NCBI RefSeq assembly: GCF_013114545.1
Contig: NZ_VTXI01000006.1
Span: 62,001-126,000, forward strand
DNA from: Vibrio sp. RE86
GTDB taxonomy: Bacteria > Pseudomonadota > Gammaproteobacteria > Enterobacterales > Vibrionaceae
Length of the DNA stretch: 64,000 nucleotides
Direction of reading: 5' to 3'
The translations under genes were made by a program, and so were the position numbers. Shown here piece by piece: positions 32,800-40,636 of the stretch. The notes beneath the pieces are model-generated. The model searched no databases. It was given only the letters and a program-made list of their open reading frames with translations, and was not told where the DNA came from. Each line of letters starts with the position of its first letter. Position 1 is the stretch's first letter.

Positions 32800-34659
32800 A
32801 TGGACAACTATTTTCGACAATTCGAGCACCGAGTCCCACCAGAACCGGTGCCTCATAGCATACCGCGTGAATTACTCTACCAGTACCTTGCGACATGTAA
32901 TCTTACACTCGGGATTTGGTATCTTGGGTGGCGATGGATGTACGCTCTTAACTATGATGCGCTTTGGTTCTCGCTTCCTTTGGCCTTTGCTGAGTCTTGT
33001 GCGTTTATTGGCTCATTGCTATTTACTTATAACTTGTGGAAAGTGGAAGATGAGCCTAAGAAAGCCCCTCCGTTTAAAATTTCCGAATGTGTGTCAGACA
33101 CCGAAGAAGACAGGCCAATCAGCGTTGACGTCTTTTTCCCTAGCTATGATGAAGAGCCAGAACTCGTCAAATTGAGCATTGAAGACGCACAGAAAATCCG
33201 TTATCCCCACGCAATTGATATCAAGATCTATATTCTCGATGATGGAAAACGCCCAGAGATGGAAGCAATGGCGAATGAAATGGGCGTCGGTTACATCACC
33301 CGAGAAGGTAACATCGGATTTAAAGCGGGCAACCTGCGTAACGCCATGGAGAGAACGAGCGGCGACTTTGTTGTTATTTGTGATGCGGATACGCGACCTT
33401 TCCCGACGATTCTAGAAAACACCTTAGGTTACTTTAGAGATCCAACCGTCGCATGGGTTCAGACTCCGCAATGGTTCTTCGATGTGCCTGAAGGGGAGCG
33501 ACTACCTGATTTAATGGAACGAAAACTTGGCGCTTGGTCGCGATTTATTGGTAAAGGCGTCGAACGAGTGTACGGACCTGTGACATTTGGCGACGATCCG
33601 TTTGTTAATGACCCGCAGATGTTCTATGACGTTATCCAGCGTCGACGTAATTGGGTGAATGCCTCGTTCTGTTGTGGGGCTGGTTCGATTCACCGTCGTG
33701 AAGCCGTGATGGAGGCAGCGCTAAGAGCCTATGCCGAGCAGATAACGAAAGAGCAAGATGAAGTCGAAAAACAGATTCGCAGATTAACGAAAGAGAAGCA
33801 GGTTGATGCCGCTGTCTCGGCGAATTTGAGAGATGAAATTCTATTTGATACTGAGTTCACACCGTACAAGTTCCATGTTTCGGAAGATCTCTACACGTCG
33901 ATTGTACTTCACTCTGATCGAGAGCGTAATTGGCGCTCTGTGATGCACCCGAGAGTCGAAAGTAAGATGCTGTCACCACAAGATTTACAAACATGGACCG
34001 TTCAGAGATTTAAGTACTCGGGTGGTTCAATTGATATTTTCATGAACGATAACCCTATCTTTCGTAAAGGGTTGAACCTTAAACAAAAGCTGATGTACGG
34101 AGCGAGCTTTTGGTCAAACCTCTCAGCCATCTGGAATATTATTTTCTTAGCATGTCCTATCGTCTACTTCTTGACTTCCATCGCACCAGTTAGTGCGTAT
34201 GACGTGACTTTTTACCTGCACTTTTTGCCTTATGTCATTACTGCTGAACTCGCCATGATGATAGGCACTTGGGGAGTGGCTGGTTATAAGGGCAAAACAA
34301 ACTTTCTCTCGTTCTTCCCTGTTAACTTACGTGCGTTGTGGACGGTACTCAGAGGTCAAAAAATCAGTTTCCCAACCACCCCAAAAGAGCGCCAAACCGG
34401 TAATTTCTTTAAGTTAGTCATTCCACAAGCAACGGTCTTCGGACTGAGCCTTTTCAGCCTTATCTACGCTTGGGTGGGACACTCTACAGGAAGTTGGGGA
34501 AGCTACTCTTTTGGCGGACTGGTTTTAAATACGTTTTGGATAATTAACAACATGATGGCGATGTGGGGAATGATCGCTGCCGCATTTTGGACGCCACCGA
34601 CCTCAGCCGAAGGGGAAGAAGAAGTGACTAATTCAGAGGAGTTGAAATATGGGGTTTAA
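32800..34659 (+). CDS. Divergent cellulose-synthase-like GT2 polysaccharide synthase
   Basis: Membrane polymerase, 619 residues. Two N-terminal helices (about 30-80) precede the cytoplasmic GT2 domain with DDG at 147-149, DADTRP at 195-200 (the DxD), QTPQWF at 221-226 and SED at 361-363. At least four C-terminal helices follow (about 425-600). The Q(Q/R)xRW signature of processive synthases appears as QRFKY (402-406). A charged insertion rich in Glu/Lys, likely coiled coil, lies at about 305-345. There is no PilZ domain. It overlaps the following DUF3131 gene by 11 bases. Donor sugar and linkage are not readable; a beta-glucan is plausible given the GH16 gene nearby. Confidence 0.85.
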   Translation: MDNYFRQFEHRVPPEPVPHSIPRELLYQYLATCNLTLGIWYLGWRWMYALNYDALWFSLPLAFAESCAFIGSLLFTYNLWKVEDEPKKAPPFKISECVSDTEEDRPISVDVFFPSYDEEPELVKLSIEDAQKIRYPHAIDIKIYILDDGKRPEMEAMANEMGVGYITREGNIGFKAGNLRNAMERTSGDFVVICDADTRPFPTILENTLGYFRDPTVAWVQTPQWFFDVPEGERLPDLMERKLGAWSRFIGKGVERVYGPVTFGDDPFVNDPQMFYDVIQRRRNWVNASFCCGAGSIHRREAVMEAALRAYAEQITKEQDEVEKQIRRLTKEKQVDAAVSANLRDEILFDTEFTPYKFHVSEDLYTSIVLHSDRERNWRSVMHPRVESKMLSPQDLQTWTVQRFKYSGGSIDIFMNDNPIFRKGLNLKQKLMYGASFWSNLSAIWNIIFLACPIVYFLTSIAPVSAYDVTFYLHFLPYVITAELAMMIGTWGVAGYKGKTNFLSFFPVNLRALWTVLRGQKISFPTTPKERQTGNFFKLVIPQATVFGLSLFSLIYAWVGHSTGSWGSYSFGGLVLNTFWIINNMMAMWGMIAAAFWTPPTSAEGEEEVTNSEELKYGV

Positions 34660-35974
34660 GCAGTCTTTAGTAAACGCACGTCACCATGTGGTATTCATAC
34701 TTGGATTAGCGACCGCGCTTATCATCGCTTTTAGTATTGAAAGCAGAGAGCCAGGTAGGGTCTTGGGAAACATCACTTTCGAGGTTCCTGAAGATATCCC
34801 TTATAAATCCCAGCGTGTTTTGTCAGAGCAAGAGTTTGAATGGGCAAATACCGCTTGGCAATATTTTGAAAACAATTATCAGGAAAACACAGGGTTAGTA
34901 AACTCGGTAGACGGCTACCCATCAACCACGATGTGGGATACGGCGTCTTATCTAATGGGCTTACTCGCCGCTGAAAAGATCAATATCATCACTGATAACG
35001 AGTTCAATCAACGTATGGATAAAGCGCTAACGACATTGGCTCGAATTCCTTTAGTCGATGGCAAGTTACCTAACAAAGCGTACAACACTCAAACGTTAGA
35101 GATGGTGGACTACTCCAACAACCCGAAAGAGAACGGCATCGGTTGGTCTGCGATTGATATTGGTAGAGTGCTAGTACCAATGAACATTTTGGTCTGGCAA
35201 TACCCTCAGTTTAACGATCAAGTGAATGACGTGCTTAACCACTGGAAAGTCAGCAGCATGTTGAAAGATGGCTACCTCTTTGGTGCTCGACCAACCTCAG
35301 GTAATGAAGCCATCATGGAGTTGGTGCAAGAAGGGCGAATTGGCTATGAAGAATACGCGTCTAAATCGCTGGCTTTGATGGGGCGTGATGTTTTCAACTC
35401 CATGAAATACATCGATTATCTCGAAATGATCGATATCTATGGTATTCAAATCCCAACAGATAAGCGTGATCCGGCTGAATTCCATGCGCATAACTACGTG
35501 GTCAGTGAATCCTATATCTTAGATGGTATTGAGTTCGGCGCAGACAGTGTCTCTAAAGTGTTTGCACATCGAGTATATCAGGCGCAAGAGGAGCGCTATC
35601 AGGACACTGGTACATTGACCGCGGTAAGTGAAGACAACGTCGATGAAGCGCCGTATTTTGTCTACAACACAGTCTTTTCAGATGGCAAAAAATGGAACGC
35701 AATTTCTGATGACGGCAAAGATCAATCTCATTTAAAAACGTTATCAACAAAAGCTGCATTCGGTTGGTATGCGCTCTATGACACCGACTACACCGAATTA
35801 TTGATCGAAGAAGCTTCGACGCTTAAATCAGATAACAAAGGATGGTATTCAGGCCGCTATGAATCCGATGGGCGGGTGAATAAAGCGATTACGGCGAATA
35901 CCAATGGGATAGTGCTTGAATCGCTTGCGTATATTGAAAATGGACCGCTGTTAACGGTTGGCGAACAAAAATAA
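34649..35974 (+). CDS. DUF3131 protein B (N-terminally membrane-anchored)
   Basis: 441 residues with one N-terminal hydrophobic segment (about 13-30), so periplasmic and probably membrane-anchored. The DUF3131 region carries TGLVNSVDGYPSTTMWDTAS (W96, D97), LPNKAYNTQT, IGWSAIDIGRVLV, QEGRIGYEEYASK, NYVVSESYILDGIEFG, PYFVYNTVFSDGKKWN, STKAAFGWYALYDTDYTE and ITANTNGIVLESL. All motifs conserved among the paralogues are intact. The 11-base overlap with the synthase gene suggests the two proteins work together on the nascent chain. Confidence 0.85.
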   Translation: MGFKQSLVNARHHVVFILGLATALIIAFSIESREPGRVLGNITFEVPEDIPYKSQRVLSEQEFEWANTAWQYFENNYQENTGLVNSVDGYPSTTMWDTASYLMGLLAAEKINIITDNEFNQRMDKALTTLARIPLVDGKLPNKAYNTQTLEMVDYSNNPKENGIGWSAIDIGRVLVPMNILVWQYPQFNDQVNDVLNHWKVSSMLKDGYLFGARPTSGNEAIMELVQEGRIGYEEYASKSLALMGRDVFNSMKYIDYLEMIDIYGIQIPTDKRDPAEFHAHNYVVSESYILDGIEFGADSVSKVFAHRVYQAQEERYQDTGTLTAVSEDNVDEAPYFVYNTVFSDGKKWNAISDDGKDQSHLKTLSTKAAFGWYALYDTDYTELLIEEASTLKSDNKGWYSGRYESDGRVNKAITANTNGIVLESLAYIENGPLLTVGEQK

Positions 35975-35992
35975 TAATTAGAAGGAAGATGT

Positions 35993-37393
35993 ATGCGCTC
36001 AGTTTGCTTAGGTTTAATCACGCTTTCAATTTTAGGGTGTGGCAATAAATATAATCAATTCTCCGAAGATATAGTCGACCGAAAAACGCATTGGACTGCT
36101 CCCAAAGCTCGCCATGGTCAGTTGACAGAGAAAGAGATGGATATGGCGAGAATTGCTTGGAAGTATTTCGAAAATAACTACCAAGAATCAACGGGTCTTG
36201 TGAATGCAGTAAATAACTACCCGTCCGTCACCTGGTGGGATGCAGCCTCGTATATGGCAGGGATGGTCAGTGCTTATGAGCTTGGGATTATCGAGAAAGA
36301 GGAGTTTGATCAACGCCTTGTTAAGTTCTTAACGACGTTAAATAAGCTCGACCTCTTCAAAGGTGAGCTACCTAACAAAGCGTACAATACCCAAACCGCG
36401 GCGAAAGTGGACTATGGTAACCAACCTGGTGAGATCGGTTATTCTGCACTGGATTTAGGTCGTTTGATGATATGGCTCTACATCGTTAAACATCGCTACC
36501 CAGAATTTGCCAATAGTGTTGATTCAGCTGTACTTCGTTGGAATTTCTGTAACGTTATCGATGAAAACGGGACGATGTTTGGCGCGCTGTTAGAGCCGGG
36601 TAAAGAGGTTCAATATCTTCAAGAGGGGCGTTTAGGTTACGAAGAGTATGCAGCCAAAGGGTTTGAGCTGTGGGGATTCGATACCACTCAAGCAGCTATG
36701 CCAGAACCTTACGCCACCATCAACCTGTTTGGCTATGATGTCCCTTATGATACTCGTGACCCGCGAAAGCTCAAAGCGCACAGTTACGTTGTGACTGAAA
36801 GTTACGTTCTTGATGGTATCGAGATGGGGTGGGACGTAGTATCGGACCGTTCTCCTCACGATTATAACTACTCTCACGATTGGATAGCAGAATTCGCCCT
36901 GCAAATATATCGAGTGCAAGAAGAGCGCTACAAGCAAACGGGTATTATTACCGCTAGAACCGAGCACCAGCTCGCAGGCGCTCCATATTTCGTCTATGAC
37001 ACCATCTATACCGATGGGTTTGCATGGAACACCATTTCTGAGGTGGGCGAGTTTCTTCCTCAATATTCTGCTGTCGCCATTAAAGGTGCGATGGGAATGT
37101 GGGTGTTATGGGATACGCCTTACACAGACTTACTCTTCGACTATGTATCAACGGCTTATGACCGAGAAAAAGGTTTCTATGAAGGAATCTTTGAAAATGG
37201 TACAGGTTTAATCAATACGTTTACTTCCAACAATAACGGCATCACGTTAGAGATCTTATTGTACAAACAACAAGGTAAGTTACTGACCTATAAAGATGAC
37301 GTCGCACCAAGTATATGGGAAAAGGCACTAGAAACGCCATTTGGTTATGAAGGGCAGTGCCTGCCAAGAAAAAAAATTGAAAACGTTGAGTAA
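35993..37393 (+). CDS. DUF3131 lipoprotein C
   Basis: 466 residues. A lipoprotein signal ends in LSILGC (C16), so it is predicted lipid-anchored in the periplasm. The DUF3131 motifs are intact: TGLVNAVNNYPSVTWWDAAS (W82, D83), LPNKAYNTQT, IGYSALDLGRLMIWL, QEGRLGYEEYAAKG, SYVVTESYVLDGIEMG, PYFVYDTIYTDGFAWN and NNNGITLEIL. It differs from protein B by a longer loop (WDVVSDRSPHDYNYSHDW) before the YRVQEERY element. It follows protein B by 18 bases in the same operon. Confidence 0.85.
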   Translation: MRSVCLGLITLSILGCGNKYNQFSEDIVDRKTHWTAPKARHGQLTEKEMDMARIAWKYFENNYQESTGLVNAVNNYPSVTWWDAASYMAGMVSAYELGIIEKEEFDQRLVKFLTTLNKLDLFKGELPNKAYNTQTAAKVDYGNQPGEIGYSALDLGRLMIWLYIVKHRYPEFANSVDSAVLRWNFCNVIDENGTMFGALLEPGKEVQYLQEGRLGYEEYAAKGFELWGFDTTQAAMPEPYATINLFGYDVPYDTRDPRKLKAHSYVVTESYVLDGIEMGWDVVSDRSPHDYNYSHDWIAEFALQIYRVQEERYKQTGIITARTEHQLAGAPYFVYDTIYTDGFAWNTISEVGEFLPQYSAVAIKGAMGMWVLWDTPYTDLLFDYVSTAYDREKGFYEGIFENGTGLINTFTSNNNGITLEILLYKQQGKLLTYKDDVAPSIWEKALETPFGYEGQCLPRKKIENVE

Positions 37394-37401
37394 GGCTACG
37401 C

Positions 37402-38784
37402 ATGCTGAAAAGATGGATCGTGATTGTTTTGTCGATGTCCATTTCTGCATGTGGAGTCGTTTATCGTAGTGTAACCGATGGTGTAGATTCGATTAATCAA
37501 TCCCAGTTAGTAAGGCAAGGGCGTTATGGCGATCTGACAGAAGAGGAGATCGCTTGGGCGTCGACGGCCTGGAAGTACGTAGAGAACAATACCCAGCTGA
37601 CAACTGGGTTGGTGAATAGTCTAGATAACTATCCAACCACCAACATGTCGGGTTTAGCGGACTACCTTGTTGCTCTGATTGCGGCGAAGGAGTTTGAATT
37701 CATCTCCAACAAGCAATATGACGAGAGACTAACACTGGTACTTTCATTCCTGAACAAGATGGATTTGAGTTACGGCCAAGCGCCGAATAAGGTCTACAGC
37801 ACCCAATCAGGCCAAATGGTGAATTATGCCAATCAACCTTTAGATATTGGCTGGTCATCGTTAGATATTGGCAGACTGTTAATTGTACTCGCGATTGTGA
37901 AACGTCACTCTCCCGAATTCACGGAATACATAGACAAAGCGGTTTTAAGGTGGAACTTCTGTGAGCTGATCAGTGAAGATGGTGATCTCTATGGGTCGCT
38001 TCTTAATGACGGTAAGCTTGTAAGGTACAAAGAGGGGCGTTTAGGGATAGAGGAGTACACCTCTTACGGGTACCTCGATTGGCAAATCATTCCAGAAAAG
38101 GCGATGAATATTGAGCCTTATGACGTCGCGACTGTTTATGATGTCGATCTGCTTTTTGATGGCCGTGACCCACGTGTTTTCAATGTTCTTAGACCGATTT
38201 ATTCGACCCCATACCTTTGGATGGGACTAGAATTCAACTGGGATAAAGTCGGAGATACTGCAAGTTCCGACGCGACTCATACCAACGACACACTCGCTGC
38301 CATGGCTGATGCTGTCTATCAGGTTCAAGAAAAGCGTTGGGACAACGAACGGATTTATACCGCAAGAGGTGAACACGTTGTATCGGGTGACCCCTATTTT
38401 GTTTACGATGCGATTTACGGTTTGGGCACACCGTGGATAACGTTAGCTGAAGATGGATCTTCGCATGATCAATTGGCACTGGTCTCAACTCGAATTGCGT
38501 TTCAAATGTGGGCTCTGTGGAAGACCGATTATACCGACCGTTTAATGGTGTTGGTGAAAGAGCTCTACGATCCGCAAAGAGGCTGGTATGAAGGACGTTA
38601 TGAGTTGACGAGTGCGTATGAAAAGACCATTAGCCTTAAAACGAACGCTGGCGTTTTGGAAGCGCTTCTATACAAGAAAAATGGCAAGCTATACAAAGCA
38701 GGGAACAGCAAAGAGTATCGTGATGTCAAATTCAACGCGAGATTTGATCACCCTGGACGATGCTTAGTGGAGACATTTCGATGA
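37402..38784 (+). CDS. DUF3131 lipoprotein D (degenerate motifs)
   Basis: 460 residues, lipobox ISAC (C17). The overall DUF3131 pattern is kept (TGLVNSLDNYP, IGWSSLDIGRLL, KEGRLGIEEYTSYG, PYFVYDAIYGLGTPWI), but positions invariant in the other three copies are changed. The MWD of MWDTAS is MSG here (residues 82-84), and the YVVSESYILDG region is IYSTPYLWMG. If the Trp-Asp pair is catalytic, this copy is a non-enzymatic partner. Its stop overlaps the next ATG in an ATGA arrangement. Confidence 0.82.
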   Translation: MLKRWIVIVLSMSISACGVVYRSVTDGVDSINQSQLVRQGRYGDLTEEEIAWASTAWKYVENNTQLTTGLVNSLDNYPTTNMSGLADYLVALIAAKEFEFISNKQYDERLTLVLSFLNKMDLSYGQAPNKVYSTQSGQMVNYANQPLDIGWSSLDIGRLLIVLAIVKRHSPEFTEYIDKAVLRWNFCELISEDGDLYGSLLNDGKLVRYKEGRLGIEEYTSYGYLDWQIIPEKAMNIEPYDVATVYDVDLLFDGRDPRVFNVLRPIYSTPYLWMGLEFNWDKVGDTASSDATHTNDTLAAMADAVYQVQEKRWDNERIYTARGEHVVSGDPYFVYDAIYGLGTPWITLAEDGSSHDQLALVSTRIAFQMWALWKTDYTDRLMVLVKELYDPQRGWYEGRYELTSAYEKTISLKTNAGVLEALLYKKNGKLYKAGNSKEYRDVKFNARFDHPGRCLVETFR

Positions 38785-39683
38785 AACAGTACCTACTTCT
38801 CTTAATTCTCTTTAGCAGTTCATTCGCTTGGTCGTTTGAGCAGCCAGCGGTTGACTTAATGACAACCCCCACGCTGTTACTCAGCCAAGGCAGGTATGCT
38901 CAAGCTTCGAGCGCATTCCACACTCAGGCAAATAAGGCGCTCGTTTTGGAGAAAAGTATTGGGCGTGAGGAGATGTGGCGCGCGGCCGGTTTATTGGAAG
39001 CGATCGCGGCAATGTCTGCGGAAAAGCAAAGCGATCCGGCAGCCTACGAATATTGGGCTAACAGCGTCCGATATTTTCTAATGGGGGGAACAACTTGGGA
39101 AGAGCTTAAGCGTTCAATTCGACAAGATTATGAACAAGTTAGCTCAATCATAGGCGTGAATATTGTTCCAGGGGATAGTGGTTTTACAGTCGATGACGCG
39201 ACATTGCAGTTTTATTCGTTTGTTGAAATCTGGGATACCAAGCTTCAGTTTTTCCTATATAACGCGCCTAAATCAGGCTTAATTAACCAAGCCCAAACCA
39301 ATCTAGCAGCCCCTTCGACAGAAAGTAACTCAACGACTGGTCAGCAGCTTAAGCAATATTCGCCGAACTCAAAGCTTATGATTGGCAATAACTTTAGTGA
39401 GAAACAGTCTTTTGTTGTGGCTCCTTCAGAAGTAGAAATGACTCAGCAAGGTGATGAAGCGCAATCAGTATCAGAGAGTGATGTTGAACAACGCATTGAA
39501 ACGACGGTAGCGACACCCATTGATGCGCCCATATTGATTGAGGAAGTTGAAAAAGAAGAAAAGGCTAAAGAGACGTTAAACGCTCCACAGCAACAGATCT
39601 CAAGGGGCAATGCTGACGCTGATATCACCAAGCCGGTGCAAGCAACCCAAAGACGCAGCTTCGCACCCGTAACGGAGAATTAG
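38781..39683 (+). CDS. Secreted hypothetical protein of the DUF3131 operon
   Basis: 300 residues from the ATG at 38781, which overlaps the preceding stop. Signal peptide about residues 1-18. A helical N-terminal domain (about 20-155) contains LLLSQGRYAQASSAFHTQA, reminiscent of a single TPR. A low-complexity acidic/Gln-rich tail (about 175-300) is likely disordered. I do not recognise the family. Its place as the last gene of the GT2-DUF3131 operon suggests a periplasmic accessory, possibly a scaffold. Confidence 0.65.
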   Translation: MKQYLLLLILFSSSFAWSFEQPAVDLMTTPTLLLSQGRYAQASSAFHTQANKALVLEKSIGREEMWRAAGLLEAIAAMSAEKQSDPAAYEYWANSVRYFLMGGTTWEELKRSIRQDYEQVSSIIGVNIVPGDSGFTVDDATLQFYSFVEIWDTKLQFFLYNAPKSGLINQAQTNLAAPSTESNSTTGQQLKQYSPNSKLMIGNNFSEKQSFVVAPSEVEMTQQGDEAQSVSESDVEQRIETTVATPIDAPILIEEVEKEEKAKETLNAPQQQISRGNADADITKPVQATQRRSFAPVTEN

Positions 39684-39706
39684 AACAAAAGTTTAGTGCG
39701 CAATAA

Positions 39707-39735
39707 TTGAACTAATGGCTTACGCTTATTATACA
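39707..39735 (+). promoter_or_regulatory. Sigma70-type promoter of the GH16 gene
   Basis: TTGAAC (39707-39712) and TATACA (39730-39735) are separated by 17 bases, 24 bases before the GH16 start codon. This indicates the glucanase can be expressed separately from the synthase operon. Confidence 0.65.
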
Positions 39736-39758
39736 ATCAATTTAATAATGATTTTCTT

Positions 39759-40550
39759 ATGTCAATGCGTAAAACATTTTGTGCAACATCTTATTCGCTT
39801 GCACTCGTTACATTTGCAGTAGATGCAATGGTTATTGATGATCCGCTCACTCACTTGGATCAAAACCGCTGGTGGCTATCGGATGGTTGGGAGAATGGCT
39901 TTCCATTCTTGAACCGTTGGGAATCGGAGGCGGTAAGTTTTTCAGATGATGGGATGGCGATTACGCTTAGTCCTGATAGGAAACGAGATGAAAACAGAAG
40001 TTTGAAGTTTTCATCGGGAGAGCTGAGAAGTCAGAAATTTTTCTCTTACGGGTGTTTTGAAATCGATATGAAGCCTGTTAGGGCACCTGGAGTCGTGAGT
40101 TCGTTTTTCCTTTTCTCTGGTCCTTTCGATAAACCAGAAGATGGCAATGGAATCCATAACGAAATCGACATTGAATTCTTGGGTTCGAATACCAACATGG
40201 TTCAACTTAACTTTTGGACTGATGACGACGCCTACGCCAATAGCCATGAAACGTTGATATTTTTAGGTTTTGATGCATCGGAAGACTTCCATCGTTACGG
40301 TATTTATTGGGGGGAAGATTTCATTGAATGGTTTATCGATGGTGAATCTGTCTTGAAAGTGTTAGATAACAAATATGACCCAATTCCGACGGTGACCAGT
40401 TCTCGATTACGAGTGATGGCTAATATGTGGGCGACGGATCCTGAGATAGCAAACTGGGCTGGTCGGTTTAAGACCAAAAAGAAGCAGAGTTACAAAGCAA
40501 TGTATAGAAACTTTAGTTTTACCCCAAATCAACATTGCAGTTCAAAGTAA
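39759..40550 (+). CDS. Secreted GH16 beta-glucanase
   Basis: Endo-beta-glycanase, 263 residues with an N-terminal signal-like segment (about 3-23; a second ATG two codons in is possible). The catalytic motif is NEIDIEFLG, with nucleophile E135, D137 and acid/base E139. The compact E-I-D-I-E form without an extra residue is the licheninase/XTH type, not the laminarinase type with a beta-bulge. GELRSQKFFSYGCFEIDMKP and the WYIDG-like WFIDGESV are also family signatures. Beside a polymer synthase, it probably trims or releases the self-made polysaccharide, as ExoK-type enzymes do. Confidence 0.88.
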   Translation: MSMRKTFCATSYSLALVTFAVDAMVIDDPLTHLDQNRWWLSDGWENGFPFLNRWESEAVSFSDDGMAITLSPDRKRDENRSLKFSSGELRSQKFFSYGCFEIDMKPVRAPGVVSSFFLFSGPFDKPEDGNGIHNEIDIEFLGSNTNMVQLNFWTDDDAYANSHETLIFLGFDASEDFHRYGIYWGEDFIEWFIDGESVLKVLDNKYDPIPTVTSSRLRVMANMWATDPEIANWAGRFKTKKKQSYKAMYRNFSFTPNQHCSSK

Positions 40551-40612
40551 CTAGATAAATACTGCCAAAAACTTGTATGAAACAATGTTCATACTATTCT
40601 TAAGGTGACTAT

Positions 40613-40618
40613 TATAAT
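40613..40618 (+). promoter_or_regulatory. -10 element upstream of the GT2-like gene
   Basis: A perfect TATAAT lies 19 bases before the start codon of the gene at 40637. No convincing -35 is seen, so an activator may be needed. The transcript would carry a short leader with GGCTAGGA at 40622-40629, part of which serves as the ribosome site. Confidence 0.45.
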
Positions 40619-40636
40619 CACGGCTAGGAATACAGT

